The translations under genes were made by a program, and so were the position numbers. A DNA stretch of 64,000 nt. Origin: an uncultured Eubacteriales bacterium. Its GTDB lineage: Bacteria > Bacillota > Clostridia > Oscillospirales > CAG-272. The stretch covers positions 443,094 to 507,093 of the forward strand of contig CAKSDZ010000002.1 of assembly GCA_934446365.1 (NCBI GenBank), read 5' to 3'. Under the pieces are notes generated by a model. It ran no database searches. It was not told the origin of the DNA and was given only the letters and a program-made list of their open reading frames with translations. Each line of letters begins with the position of its first letter. Position 1 is the first letter of the stretch. This document shows, piece by piece, positions 17,360-26,058 of the stretch.

Positions 17360-17382
17360 GAAAACCGGTTTTACCGGTTTTC
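17360..17382. terminator. Terminator of the PTS IIC gene
   Basis: GAAAACCGG pairs with CCGGTTTTC. A- and T-runs on both sides make it work on either strand. It lies just past the stop of the minus-strand gene at 17396. Confidence 0.88.
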
Positions 17383-17395
17383 TTTTTCACAAATG

Positions 17396-18490
17396 TTACA
17401 GCTCCAGCTTCATGTCTCCGTCCTTCACCCAGCCGAGCTTGCGCATCAAAAAGTCGAATAAGAGGGACAATACGGCGGGAAGGATGAAGCAGACAAGGAT
17501 AAGACCGACCCAGTTGAGCACCGTCACGTCATACGGATAGGCGTTCTCCCCGTCAAACCAGCCGAGAATCATTCCGATCGGGCCGAGCAGGCCACAGGTT
17601 CCCATGCCGGAATTGATCGCCGCGCCGTACATCTTCAAGCCGAACACGCAGGTCGCGAGCGGTCCCGTTATCGCGGAAGCCAGCGTCGGCGCAATCCAAA
17701 TACGCGGATTTTTAATGATATTCGGCATTTGGAGCATACTGGTTCCGATACCCTGAGAGAGCAGGCCGCCCCATTTGTTTTCACGGAAGCTGATTACGGC
17801 AAAGCCGACCATCTGCGCGCAGCAGCCTGCCACAGCCGCAGCGCCCGCGATGGCAAGTCCCTCCGAGCTGCCCGCCGCGGCGGCGCTGCCCGTGAGCACC
17901 AGTCCCGCACAGATTGCGGCGCTGGAAATCGGGAGCGTGAGCACCATTCCGATCACCACGGAAACGGCAATGCCCGTCACAAACGGCGCTTGAAGCGCTG
18001 CCCAGCCGATAAAGTCGCTGATATAGCCGACGGCCGTACCGATATACGGCGCAATGAGAAGAGAAAGCCCGCCGCCGACAAGGACGGTGACAAACGGCGT
18101 TACGATGATATCGACCTTCGTCTTTTTGGACACAAGCATTCCGATCTCAACCGCGATGATTGCGATAACGAATACCGCGAGCGGTCCACCTGCCGCTCCG
18201 AGCAGATTCGCGGCATAACCGACGGCCGCCGCGGAAAAGATGACAAGAGGATGTGCTCCCAGCGAATAGGCGATCGCCGCGCCCATCGCCGGCCCCGCCA
18301 TAGCCTGCGCGTATCCGCCGATGGTTGCGAGAAAATCAAGCCCCGGAATCATGCCGAGCGCCTTGAAAATCGTTCCGATGAGGAGCGATGCGAAAAGTCC
18401 CTGCGCCATCGCGCCCATCGCATCGATAAAATAACGCTTTGCAAAGCTTTTCAGCGTTCTCTTCCGCGGCGCGTTTCCGTCCGTATTCAT
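17396..18490 (-). CDS. PTS-type transporter subunit IIC (PF13303-like)
   Basis: A 364-residue membrane protein with about ten hydrophobic segments and many Gly/Ala-rich helices. It contains GPAMGAAIAYSLGAHPLV and SGMGTCGLLGPIGMILGW, typical of the PTS_EIIC_2 family. These resemble the sugar channel of phosphotransferase systems, but no IIA or IIB gene is adjacent, so phosphorylation coupling is unproven. GGGAGGA precedes the ATG at 18490. It is monocistronic with its own promoter and terminator. The substrate is unknown. Confidence 0.8.
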   Translation of the reverse strand: MNTDGNAPRKRTLKSFAKRYFIDAMGAMAQGLFASLLIGTIFKALGMIPGLDFLATIGGYAQAMAGPAMGAAIAYSLGAHPLVIFSAAAVGYAANLLGAAGGPLAVFVIAIIAVEIGMLVSKKTKVDIIVTPFVTVLVGGGLSLLIAPYIGTAVGYISDFIGWAALQAPFVTGIAVSVVIGMVLTLPISSAAICAGLVLTGSAAAAGSSEGLAIAGAAAVAGCCAQMVGFAVISFRENKWGGLLSQGIGTSMLQMPNIIKNPRIWIAPTLASAITGPLATCVFGLKMYGAAINSGMGTCGLLGPIGMILGWFDGENAYPYDVTVLNWVGLILVCFILPAVLSLLFDFLMRKLGWVKDGDMKLEL

Positions 18491-18531
18491 GGTTTTTAAA
18501 TCCTCCCGAATTTTTGAATATTTTGTTAATT

Positions 18532-18560
18532 ATCATAGCATCATCTTTTCCTCATGTCAA
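18532..18560 (-). promoter_or_regulatory. Sigma-A promoter of the PTS IIC gene
   Basis: On the minus strand, TTGACA (18555-18560), a 17-base spacer and TATGAT (18532-18537). Confidence 0.75.
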
Positions 18561-18600
18561 TAAAAAATTGCAATTTGCCTCGGATTTTTTCAAGAAATCC

Positions 18601-18629
18601 TTGCACTTTGGGAAAGGATATATTATAAT
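18601..18629 (+). promoter_or_regulatory. Sigma-A promoter of the nicotinate phosphoribosyltransferase operon
   Basis: TTGCAC (18601-18606), a 17-base spacer and TATAAT (18624-18629), 32 bases before the ATG. Confidence 0.82.
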
Positions 18630-18661
18630 GAAATGAAATATTTTTTTAGAGGTAGCTAAAA

Positions 18662-20095
18662 ATGCTTGACCGAACCAATTATACTATGCTTTTTGACTTC
18701 TATGAGCTGACCATGGCAAACGGATACTATGTCTCCGGCAAAAAAGACGAAATCGCCTATTTCGACGTCTTTTTCCGGGATATTCCAGACGGCGGAGGCT
18801 TTGCAATCGCCGCAGGACTTGACGAGGTCATCGAATATATCAAAAATCTGAAATTCACGGATGAAGACATCGCCTATCTGCGTTCCAAAAAGATATTCGA
18901 CGAAAAATTTCTCGAATATCTGAAAACCTTCCGCTTTACCGGCGATATCTATGCGATTCCGGAGGGCACGCCGATTTTCCCGCGCGAGCCGATTATGACC
19001 GTGCGTGCGCCGGCGATTGAGGCGCAGTTTATCGAGACGTTCGTCCTGCTCGCGCTCAACCACCAATCCCTCATCGCAACCAAGGCAAACCGCATCGTGC
19101 GTGCCGCCGACGGCCGTCCGGTGGCGGAATTCGGCGCGCGCCGCGCACAAGGCGCGGAAGCCGCGGTCTACGGAGCGCGCGCCGCGTTTATCGGCGGCTG
19201 CGCTTCCACATCCTGCACGATGAGCGACCGGGATTTTCAGGTTACGGCCTCCGGCACCATGGCGCATTCATGGGTGCAGATGTTCGACAGCGAATACGAA
19301 GCCTTTGAAACGTACTGCCGGATTTATCCGAACAATGCGACCCTGCTCATCGACACCTACAACGTCATGAAAAGCGGACTGCCGAACGCGATTCGCGCAT
19401 TTAAGGAGATTCTTGTGCCGCAGGGCATCCGGAATTTCGGCGTGCGCATCGATTCCGGCGATATCGCCTATCTCACAAAGAAAATCCGCGCCGCGCTCAT
19501 CCGCGAGGGCTTGCCGGAATGTAAAATCGTCGTATCCAATTCGCTCGACGAATATATCATCCGCGACATCATCAGCCAAGGAGCGGAAATCGACGCTTTC
19601 GGCGTCGGCGAACGCCTCATCACCGCCAAAAGCGACCCTGTTTTCGGCGGCGTATATAAGCTCGTGGCCACGGAAAAGAACGGCGTCATCGAGCCGAAAA
19701 TCAAAATCAGCGAGAATCCGGGAAAAATTACAAACCCGCACTATAAAAAAGTATACCGAATCTATGACAACGACAGCGGCAAAGCCATCGCCGACCTGCT
19801 TTGCGTCTATGACGAAACGATTGACGAAGCAAAGCCGCTCGAAATCTTTGATCCGCAGAACACTTGGAAGCGCAAAACCATCACGAATTACCATCTGCGC
19901 GAGCTGCTTGTACCTGTTTTTCAGAACGGAGAATGCGTTTACACCTCTCCCTCGGCAGCGGACATCCGCAGCTACTGCGCCGCTCAGACAGACAAGCTCT
20001 GGGATGAGGTAAAGCGCTTTGAAAATCCCCATGCTTATTATGTGGATCTTTCCAAGAAGCTTTGGGACATCAAGCAGGAAATGCTTCGCAAATAA
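18662..20095 (+). CDS. pncB: Nicotinate phosphoribosyltransferase
   Basis: A 477-residue enzyme of the NAD salvage (Preiss-Handler) pathway that joins nicotinate to PRPP with ATP. It begins with the family motif YTMLFDFYELTMANGY (residues 6-21). The central block EFGARRAQG and the catalytic His region GTMAHSWVQM (about 199-208) are present, as are the phosphate-binding segments VRIDSGDIAYL (about 260-270) and FGVGERL. The length is in the range of the Gram-positive PncB type. AGAGGT lies upstream of the ATG. It leads a plus-strand operon with the transporter and the rhamnosidase. The prs gene that makes PRPP is elsewhere in the window. Confidence 0.93.
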   Translation: MLDRTNYTMLFDFYELTMANGYYVSGKKDEIAYFDVFFRDIPDGGGFAIAAGLDEVIEYIKNLKFTDEDIAYLRSKKIFDEKFLEYLKTFRFTGDIYAIPEGTPIFPREPIMTVRAPAIEAQFIETFVLLALNHQSLIATKANRIVRAADGRPVAEFGARRAQGAEAAVYGARAAFIGGCASTSCTMSDRDFQVTASGTMAHSWVQMFDSEYEAFETYCRIYPNNATLLIDTYNVMKSGLPNAIRAFKEILVPQGIRNFGVRIDSGDIAYLTKKIRAALIREGLPECKIVVSNSLDEYIIRDIISQGAEIDAFGVGERLITAKSDPVFGGVYKLVATEKNGVIEPKIKISENPGKITNPHYKKVYRIYDNDSGKAIADLLCVYDETIDEAKPLEIFDPQNTWKRKTITNYHLRELLVPVFQNGECVYTSPSAADIRSYCAAQTDKLWDEVKRFENPHAYYVDLSKKLWDIKQEMLRK

Positions 20096-20124
20096 TCCGG
20101 ACATCATTCGGCACGGAGGTTTTT

Positions 20125-21327
20125 ATGTCATATTTAGGAGATGTGCTCTCATCTGCATTTTCCATCATCTTTTTTATCGCGGTCATCGCCGCGCTCGGCT
20201 ATCTTGTCGGCGGCATCAACATCAAGGGCATCTCGCTCGGCACCGCCGGCGTTCTGCTTGTCGCCCTGCTCTTCGGCGTATTTGCAAGCTATGTGCCCTC
20301 GTTCGAGGTCGGCGGACATACCATCTCGCTGTATAGCAGCGCGCTTGCATCGAATTTCAGCTTGGTATCCAAAATCGGAACCGCCTTTTTCGTCACTTCG
20401 ATCGGTCTTATCGCAGGTCCGAAATTCTTTCGGACCTTCAATAAAAAATCCATCGCCTATATCCTGATGGGCGTCGTCGTGATTCTGTCCGGCGCGCTTG
20501 CCGCCGTGCTTCTCATCACGGTGGATAAGAATCTTTCCCCGGAAATGGCGGTCGGTCTGCTCACCGGCGCGCTGACGAGCACCCCCGGTCTTTCCGCCGC
20601 GACGGAAGCCGTCACGGGAGAGGCAGCGGGGGAAATCACCGCGGGCTACGGAATCGCCTATGTGTTCGGCGTTCTCGGCGTCGTGCTGTTCGTCCAGCTC
20701 ATACCGAAGCTCTTGAAGGTCAACACGGAAGCGGAAAGGGCGTCTTTCCAAGCGGCCAATGCCGTCACAATCAAACCGATCACAAGAAAGCTTACAAAGC
20801 TCGATCCATTCGGCGCCTTCGCTTTCTTCCTCGCCATCACGTTCGGCTGTCTCATCGGTTCCATCAAAATTCCGGGAATCAATTTTTCACTCGGCACCTC
20901 GGGCGGTACGCTGATTTCCGGCCTTGTCATCGGTCATTTCGGCCACATATTCGGCATCGACTGCCGCATCAGCAAGGAATCGCTTCAATTTTTCCGTGAG
21001 CTGGGACTCGTCATGTTCCTCATCGGCGCAGGTGTGCCGGGCGGTGTCAGCTTCATGGAAAACATTCAGCTCAAATATTTCCTCTACGGCATTATCATGA
21101 CGCTCGTCCCGATGATCATCGGCTTCCTTGTTGCAAAATATGTGTTTAAGCTCAGCATTTTCAACAACCTCGGCTCCATCACCGGCGGCATGACCAGCAC
21201 GCCCGCACTCGACGCGTTAATCCGCGCGGCCGGCACGGACGAGGTTTCCTCCGCCTATGCGGCGACGTATCCGATCGCACTGGTCGTCGTCGTCCTTGCG
21301 GCAAAAATTATCGTCATGGTATTTTGA
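20125..21327 (+). CDS. AspT/YidE/YbjL-type membrane transporter
   Basis: A 400-residue membrane protein with about ten to eleven hydrophobic segments and two copies of the aspartate-alanine antiporter-type domain. The paired motifs LLTGALTSTPGLSAATE (about 150-166) and SITGGMTSTPALDAL (about 352-366) are the internal duplication marks. Full-length AspT and YidE carry central TrkA-C (RCK) domains and have about 550 residues; this one lacks them. The substrate is probably a small organic anion but is unknown. The ATG at 20125 has GGAGG 6 bases upstream. It lies 29 bases after pncB. Confidence 0.82.
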   Translation: MSYLGDVLSSAFSIIFFIAVIAALGYLVGGINIKGISLGTAGVLLVALLFGVFASYVPSFEVGGHTISLYSSALASNFSLVSKIGTAFFVTSIGLIAGPKFFRTFNKKSIAYILMGVVVILSGALAAVLLITVDKNLSPEMAVGLLTGALTSTPGLSAATEAVTGEAAGEITAGYGIAYVFGVLGVVLFVQLIPKLLKVNTEAERASFQAANAVTIKPITRKLTKLDPFGAFAFFLAITFGCLIGSIKIPGINFSLGTSGGTLISGLVIGHFGHIFGIDCRISKESLQFFRELGLVMFLIGAGVPGGVSFMENIQLKYFLYGIIMTLVPMIIGFLVAKYVFKLSIFNNLGSITGGMTSTPALDALIRAAGTDEVSSAYAATYPIALVVVVLAAKIIVMVF

Positions 21328-21359
21328 CGAATTCAAAAATATCAGAGGAGAGATTACGT

Positions 21360-23339
21360 ATGAAACAGGCAAAATGGATGTGGTGCCCGGGCGACTTTGA
21401 GCTCTATCACAGCATGCTCGTCCACAACAGGCGCACCATCGGAGGGCGCTACTATTCCTGCATGTGGCGGGTGGACGCTCCGAGAAGAAACCTCTTTCTT
21501 TACAAGGTCGCGGAGCTCGACAAGCCGGAAACCGTCACCTTTTACGCCAACACCAAGGATTCCTGTCTCCTTGCGGACGGCGTGCGCTATCCGTCAGGCT
21601 CCACGGTCACGCTGAAACCCGGACGCCAGATGGTGAAAGTCTACGCCTATAAGGACGGCGGACTGCCCGCTGTCTACTGCGTCGGCGATACCTTTGCTTC
21701 CGACGAAACATGGTCGCACGGCTCTTTCGGCGGCGGCGATCTGCCGGCCGGCACAAACGAGATGTATACGGAGCTTTCCGACAATCCCGAAGTATTCAAA
21801 TTTTCCTACGAACGGATTGTTCCCGTTTCCTCCGAAAAGGTCGAGGGCGGCACACTCTACGATTTTGGCTGCGAGCGATTCGGCAATCTGATTTTTGAAA
21901 ATATCACGCCTGCCGACGCAAAATTTCTCGCCGTATGCGGCGAGTCCCGCGAGGAGGCACTCGATCCCGACGAGGCGATCGTCCTTGTGAGCGTCGAGGC
22001 AAAGGATGGGTATTATAAATCCACAACCGTCGCATTCCGTTATATCTTTGTACCGGATTTCGGCGGCACTTACGACTTTTCCGCGGATTACGAATATCTG
22101 CCTCTTGAAGATAAAGGTGCGTTCCGCTCCGACGACGAGCTTATCAACAGGATTTGGGACGTTTCCGCCTATACGCTGCATCTCAACGCACGCGAGGGCT
22201 TCTTTGACGGCATCAAGCGCGACCGCTGGATTTGGGGCGGCGACGCCTATCAGAGCTTTTTTGTCAATTATTATCTGATGAACGACAACGACATCGTCCG
22301 CCGCACAACGCGCATGCTGCGCGGCGCCGAGCCGATGACGATGCATGTCAATACCATCCCGGATTATACGTTCTATTGGATTGCCGGCATTTGGGAATAC
22401 TATTTTCACACGGGCGACCTCGATTTTGTACGCGCGGTCTATCCGCAAATGCTTTCGACGATGACCTTTGTCGAGAGCAGGCTCGACGAGGACGACCTAT
22501 ATACAAAGCGCCGCGGCGATTGGGTCTTTGTCGATTGGTCACAATTCGACAAGGATTCCGGTCCGATATGCGCGGAGCAAATGCTGCTCATCCGTGCATA
22601 TGACTGTATGGCCAAATGCGCCGCACTGCTCCATGATGACAAAAATGAGGAAAAATTCGGCGCGGCGGCAAAAGCGCTGTGCGAAAAGGTAAATTCCCGC
22701 TACTGGGACGAGGAAAAGGGCGGCTTTGTAGACGACTACACAACCGGAAACCGCAGCATCACCCGCCACGCCAACATCTTCGCGCTGCTTTATGACCTTA
22801 CAAGCGAGGACAGAAAAGCGAAAATCATCACCCATGTCATCAAAAACAAGGAAATCCTCCCGATCACAACGCCGTATTTTGAGTTTTTCGAGCTTGACGC
22901 TATGTGCCAGATCGGAGAATTCGACTACATGACCGACATGCTCCACAGCTATTGGGGCGGTATGATAAAGCTCGGTGCAACCACGATTTGGGAGGAATAC
23001 TTCCCCGACCGCAAGGGTGCGGAGCATTACGCGATGTACGGACGTCCTTATGGCAAAAGCCTCTGCCATGCGTGGGGCGCTTCCCCGATCTATCTGCTCG
23101 GAAAATATGCGCTCGGCGTCCGTCCGACCGCTCCCGCTTATACGGCTTATGAGGTAAGACCGAATCTCATGTGCTTTGGAAATTTCTCCGGCAAGGTTCC
23201 GACGCCGAACGGCATCATCGAAGTTGCTATGACCCGTGAAAGTGTCACCGTAACCTCCGAAATCGACGGCGGCACACTGATTATCGGCGGCAAAGCTTAT
23301 TCGATCGAGAAAAACAAGACATTGACAGTGACAGTATAA
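21360..23339 (+). CDS. Family 78 glycoside hydrolase (alpha-L-rhamnosidase)
   Basis: 659 residues with no signal peptide, so probably cytoplasmic. An N-terminal beta-sandwich region (1-250) precedes the (alpha/alpha)6 catalytic barrel. The GH78 signature GIKRDRWIWGGDAYQS is at about 285-300, and the catalytic Glu region GATTIWEEYFPD at about 538-549. A C-terminal beta domain ends the protein. It would release L-rhamnose from glycosides. The ATG at 21360 follows GAGGAGA. The rhamnose-using genes rhaA and rhaB lie 6-11 kb away on the other strand. It is the last gene of the pncB operon. Confidence 0.87.
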   Translation: MKQAKWMWCPGDFELYHSMLVHNRRTIGGRYYSCMWRVDAPRRNLFLYKVAELDKPETVTFYANTKDSCLLADGVRYPSGSTVTLKPGRQMVKVYAYKDGGLPAVYCVGDTFASDETWSHGSFGGGDLPAGTNEMYTELSDNPEVFKFSYERIVPVSSEKVEGGTLYDFGCERFGNLIFENITPADAKFLAVCGESREEALDPDEAIVLVSVEAKDGYYKSTTVAFRYIFVPDFGGTYDFSADYEYLPLEDKGAFRSDDELINRIWDVSAYTLHLNAREGFFDGIKRDRWIWGGDAYQSFFVNYYLMNDNDIVRRTTRMLRGAEPMTMHVNTIPDYTFYWIAGIWEYYFHTGDLDFVRAVYPQMLSTMTFVESRLDEDDLYTKRRGDWVFVDWSQFDKDSGPICAEQMLLIRAYDCMAKCAALLHDDKNEEKFGAAAKALCEKVNSRYWDEEKGGFVDDYTTGNRSITRHANIFALLYDLTSEDRKAKIITHVIKNKEILPITTPYFEFFELDAMCQIGEFDYMTDMLHSYWGGMIKLGATTIWEEYFPDRKGAEHYAMYGRPYGKSLCHAWGASPIYLLGKYALGVRPTAPAYTAYEVRPNLMCFGNFSGKVPTPNGIIEVAMTRESVTVTSEIDGGTLIIGGKAYSIEKNKTLTVTV

Positions 23340-23402
23340 AACGAAAAAAGCGCCCCAACGGTGAGGCTTCATAAGGAAGCTGTCTTTACTTGGACTTTCA
23401 CA

Positions 23403-23452
23403 AGATAACGGCGGAAGAGAGATGCCAAAACTCTTTACCGCCGTTTATCTTA
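23403..23452. terminator. Large inverted repeat between convergent genes
   Basis: AGATAACGGCGG...AAGAG pairs, with a few bulges, with CTCTTTACCGCCGTTTATCT. It lies between the GH78 gene and the convergent nucleotidyltransferase gene and probably ends transcription, although no long T-run follows. Confidence 0.5.
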
Positions 23453-23522
23453 GTCATCGTTTTCATCGTTCGACCAACCGGATATAATAAGCAATTTTCC
23501 AGAATCCATATCCGTTGCCATA

Positions 23523-24185
23523 TTATCTCCCATTTTGATAATATCCGTTTTGCTGACAAATTTGATGAATTGTTTCTGCAAAAATAGATCTGGATTTTTT
23601 ATTATCATCGGTGTTGATATTCTTTTTACATATGTAAATATCTCTGACTTGTTGCCACAATTCGTGCTTTTTAATCCACTCCATTTTGGATGGCAACTCC
23701 ATATACCCTTTCGGTTGGTATTCCCATGAATAACTGTTTTGTTTTTTGTTGTAGCGAATATATTGTTGCCGCCCATTTCCACATTCATATATAATGCAAA
23801 AATCACAACTATGTAAGATGCGGGAGTTTGTTCCATCTTTTACTTTAATTGTAAGAACACGGGTGGAGTCTTCGGTATAATCGTATCCAAAAACCGGACA
23901 TCCATAAGGGTTAGTAACCTTATCGAGACCCTTGTGAAGAATGTTTCGTATTTCTTTGGCAGAATAGTCTTCGTCGGGGTCATTTACTTTAATATTCACA
24001 TCGAAGTCAAAACCAATGTTAGAGTTCCGGTCACGAGTTATCATCTTTCGTTTGCTACTGCCCACGAAATGATATTGAAAAGTGAAATCATCGCTAACTT
24101 CTCTTTGTAATTTGTGGATTATTTCAAAAAGTTCATCTCTAATCGGTTTCCATTCTTCTTTTGGAACATACTCGAAATCGTGCAT
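23523..24185 (-). CDS. Nucleotidyltransferase-fold protein of unknown function
   Basis: 220 residues. It has the signature of the polymerase-beta-like nucleotidyltransferase fold: VGSSKRK (about 42-48) followed by GFDFDVNIKV (about 58-67), matching the hGS...DhD metal-binding pattern, with a further acidic strand (CDFCIIYE, about 127-134) as possible third carboxylate. The C-terminus is helical (WIKKHELWQQVRDIYICKK). It could modify RNA, proteins or small molecules, or make a nucleotide signal. It is visibly AT-richer than its neighbours, has its own promoter and no functional partner, which suggests transfer. GGAGAT precedes the ATG. Another reading frame at 23450-23836 is a shadow. Confidence 0.7.
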   Translation of the reverse strand: MHDFEYVPKEEWKPIRDELFEIIHKLQREVSDDFTFQYHFVGSSKRKMITRDRNSNIGFDFDVNIKVNDPDEDYSAKEIRNILHKGLDKVTNPYGCPVFGYDYTEDSTRVLTIKVKDGTNSRILHSCDFCIIYECGNGRQQYIRYNKKQNSYSWEYQPKGYMELPSKMEWIKKHELWQQVRDIYICKKNINTDDNKKSRSIFAETIHQICQQNGYYQNGR

Positions 24186-24245
24186 AATAATATCTCCTTT
24201 TATCCCAAGCCGCCCAAATAGATTTCACTGAATCTAAATCACATT

Positions 24246-24274
24246 AATATATACCTATTAAACGTAAATGTCAA
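24246..24274 (-). promoter_or_regulatory. Sigma-A promoter of the nucleotidyltransferase gene
   Basis: On the minus strand, TTGACA (24269-24274), a 17-base spacer and TATATT (24246-24251). Confidence 0.75.
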
Positions 24275-24347
24275 TGATTTTTTCAATGAATTTTGATGTT
24301 TTGAAAACAGCGAAGAGAAAGATGATGTCCATAAGTATAGCGAGCAT

Positions 24348-24369
24348 CGGATTGTGACACCACAATCCG
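24348..24369. repeat. Perfect hairpin
   Basis: CGGATTGTG-ACAC-CACAATCCG has nine paired bases and a tetraloop. It lies between two genes that are both on the minus strand. It is not followed by T-runs. Confidence 0.6.
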
Positions 24370-24390
24370 AAAAGAGGTTAAATATAAATC

Positions 24391-24424
24391 CTTGGGGCAC
24401 CTTCCTTACGGAGGGTACCCCAAG
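24391..24424 (+). terminator. Large GC-rich hairpin, terminator-like on the plus strand
   Basis: CTTGGGG...ACC.TCC pairs with GGA.GGT...CCCCAAG and is followed on the plus strand by GGGCGCTTTTCTT. No plus-strand gene nearby needs it, so a small plus-strand transcript is possible. Confidence 0.5.
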
Positions 24425-24449
24425 GGCGCTTTTCTTATTTGAAAAACAG

Positions 24450-24473
24450 AAATCCGGACATGAGTCCGGATTT
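24450..24473. terminator. Terminator of the small membrane protein gene
   Basis: AAATCCGGAC-ATGA-GTCCGGATTT is a perfect 10-bp stem 20 bases past the minus-strand stop at 24494. Confidence 0.8.
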
Positions 24474-24493
24474 GTTTTCGCTTACCTATTCTA

Positions 24494-24763
24494 TTACGCA
24501 AGAACCGTAATCTTTTTATGGATACAAACACAGATGATATCGACAATCGTCAAAACAGCAAGAACGACGGAGCCGATCCATCCAAACACCATCGGGACAT
24601 AAGCAAGCACAAGCCATACGATACCGATGATGACACCGGTGGTGTCCCCTCTTGTCATACGATAGATTCCGCCGTAAAGTCCGTCAAAAAAGATGACAAG
24701 AAGAAGTTCGATCACCCACGGAATGCTGTCAAGCGTCTTTCTGAAATTTTTTAAAGCTTCCAT
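24494..24763 (-). CDS. Small membrane protein, two transmembrane segments
   Basis: 89 residues with a short amphipathic N-terminus (MEALKNFRKTLDSIPWVIEL), a first hydrophobic segment at about 17-33 and a second, longer one from about 48 to 80, probably two helices joined by a Gly-Trp turn. The motif DGLYGGIYRMTRGD between them has a Gly-rich loop. I do not recognise the function. The ATG at 24763 is chosen for its GGAGGAG; the longer frame to 24793 lacks a ribosome-binding site. It is monocistronic with its own promoter and terminator. Confidence 0.75.
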   Translation of the reverse strand: MEALKNFRKTLDSIPWVIELLLVIFFDGLYGGIYRMTRGDTTGVIIGIVWLVLAYVPMVFGWIGSVVLAVLTIVDIICVCIHKKITVLA

Positions 24764-24819
24764 AATAAAATCTCCTCCGTAATAAGTTTTCATACAATCT
24801 TATGTATGATACAATAATC

Positions 24820-24848
24820 ATTATATCCCTCTTTTATCAAAAGTTCAA
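24820..24848 (-). promoter_or_regulatory. Sigma-A promoter of the small membrane protein gene
   Basis: On the minus strand, TTGAAC (24843-24848), a 17-base spacer and TATAAT (24820-24825). Confidence 0.78.
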
Positions 24849-24883
24849 TCCATTTCTTAAAGTTTTCTTAATATTTTGCAATT

Positions 24884-26011
24884 TTATTCCGCTTCCCCGT
24901 TCACTGCCGCCCTCACCCTATCCACAAGGTTGTGGATTCTTCCGACAGGATTGAGCAGCTCGCTGATTGAAGAATCGGAATTGAGTGTGTCGATGATATA
25001 GGCCACATATTTGCACATATTGACCTCCGCATACCACGGACGGTCAATGATACTCTGCGGTCTGTAATTGAGGTTTGTCGTGAAAATTTTGTCGAAAAGT
25101 CCCTTTTCATAGGCGGCATCGATTTTGTCGCAGCCGGCCGTAAACAGCCCGAACGTCGCAAAGATAAAGATACGGCGCGCACCCTTTTCTTTCAGCTGTA
25201 CCGCAAGGTCAAGCGTGGATTCGCCCGTTGCAATCATATCGTCTACGATGATGATATCCTTGCCCTCGACGGAACGGCCGAGAAACTCATGCGCTTCAAT
25301 CGGATTGCGTCCGTCGATGACAATCGTATAATTGCGGCGCTTATAGAACATGCCAAGCTCAAGCCCCAAAATAGAGGAATAATACATGGAACGGGACATC
25401 GCGCCCTCGTCCGGAGCGACGATCATCGTGGTATCCTTGTCAAAAGTGATGTCGGGAAATTCCCTGACGAGCGCTTTCAGCATCTGATACGCGGGACGCA
25501 CGTTGTCGAAGCCGCTTCTCGGAATCGCCTGCTGAACTCTCGGATCATGCGCGTCAAAGGTGATGATATTCGACACTCCCATCGAATCAAGCTCCTGCAA
25601 GGCCATTGCGCAGTCGAGCGATTCTCTTGCCGTGCGGCGGTGCTGTCTGCCCTCATATAACATCGGCATGATGACGGATACGCGGCGAGCCTTGCCGCCG
25701 ATTGCGCAGATGATGCGTTTGAGATCCTGATAATGATCGTCCGGACTCATCGGAACATTCATGCCGTACATTTTATAGGTCACGCCATAGTTGAAAACGT
25801 CCGCAAAAATATAGGTATCATGTCCGCGGAGCGTTTCGTGAATGATTCCCTTGCCTTCTCCCGAGCCAAACCGAGGGCAATCCGCGTTTACAAGGAATGT
25901 CCCCTCCTTATCCTGCCGCCATTGATGCAGATACCAGTCGACATTTTCGAGAAACTTCTCGCTGCCTTTCATTCCGATGATGCTGAGGTCGCCGTAATAG
26001 TTTTTCTCCAT
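24884..26011 (-). CDS. prs: Ribose-phosphate pyrophosphokinase (PRPP synthetase)
   Basis: A 375-residue enzyme making PRPP from ribose-5-phosphate and ATP, for nucleotide, NAD and amino acid synthesis. MPMLYEGRQHRRTARESL (about 114-131) is the ATP-site flexible region, TFDAHDPRVQQAI the His/Asp block, and DIIIVDDMIATGES (about 252-265) the PRPP-binding loop. It is longer than the usual 315 residues, with an extended N-terminus found in a subset of clostridial enzymes. GGA precedes the ATG. It is the last gene of the long minus-strand run, 47 bases after the aldolase. Its product feeds both pncB and guaB pathways in this window. Confidence 0.92.
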   Translation of the reverse strand: MEKNYYGDLSIIGMKGSEKFLENVDWYLHQWRQDKEGTFLVNADCPRFGSGEGKGIIHETLRGHDTYIFADVFNYGVTYKMYGMNVPMSPDDHYQDLKRIICAIGGKARRVSVIMPMLYEGRQHRRTARESLDCAMALQELDSMGVSNIITFDAHDPRVQQAIPRSGFDNVRPAYQMLKALVREFPDITFDKDTTMIVAPDEGAMSRSMYYSSILGLELGMFYKRRNYTIVIDGRNPIEAHEFLGRSVEGKDIIIVDDMIATGESTLDLAVQLKEKGARRIFIFATFGLFTAGCDKIDAAYEKGLFDKIFTTNLNYRPQSIIDRPWYAEVNMCKYVAYIIDTLNSDSSISELLNPVGRIHNLVDRVRAAVNGEAE

Positions 26012-26058
26012 GTTAAATTCCTCTCTCTGTTATTTTGATGGCGATTGCCGTATCCGTA

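Larger units (their letters stand above)
24186..24493. other. Intergenic region with promoter and three hairpins
   Basis: 308 bases without a gene. It contains the promoter of the nucleotidyltransferase gene (24246-24274), a perfect hairpin (24348-24369), a large hairpin (24391-24424) and the terminator of the small membrane protein (24450-24473). Three stacked hairpins in 126 bases are more than termination needs. Confidence 0.6.

Noticed and set aside
23450..23836. Minus-strand open frame overlapping the nucleotidyltransferase gene
   Set aside because: It overlaps the 3' half of a better-supported gene, has no ribosome-binding site, and its composition is that of an out-of-frame shadow.
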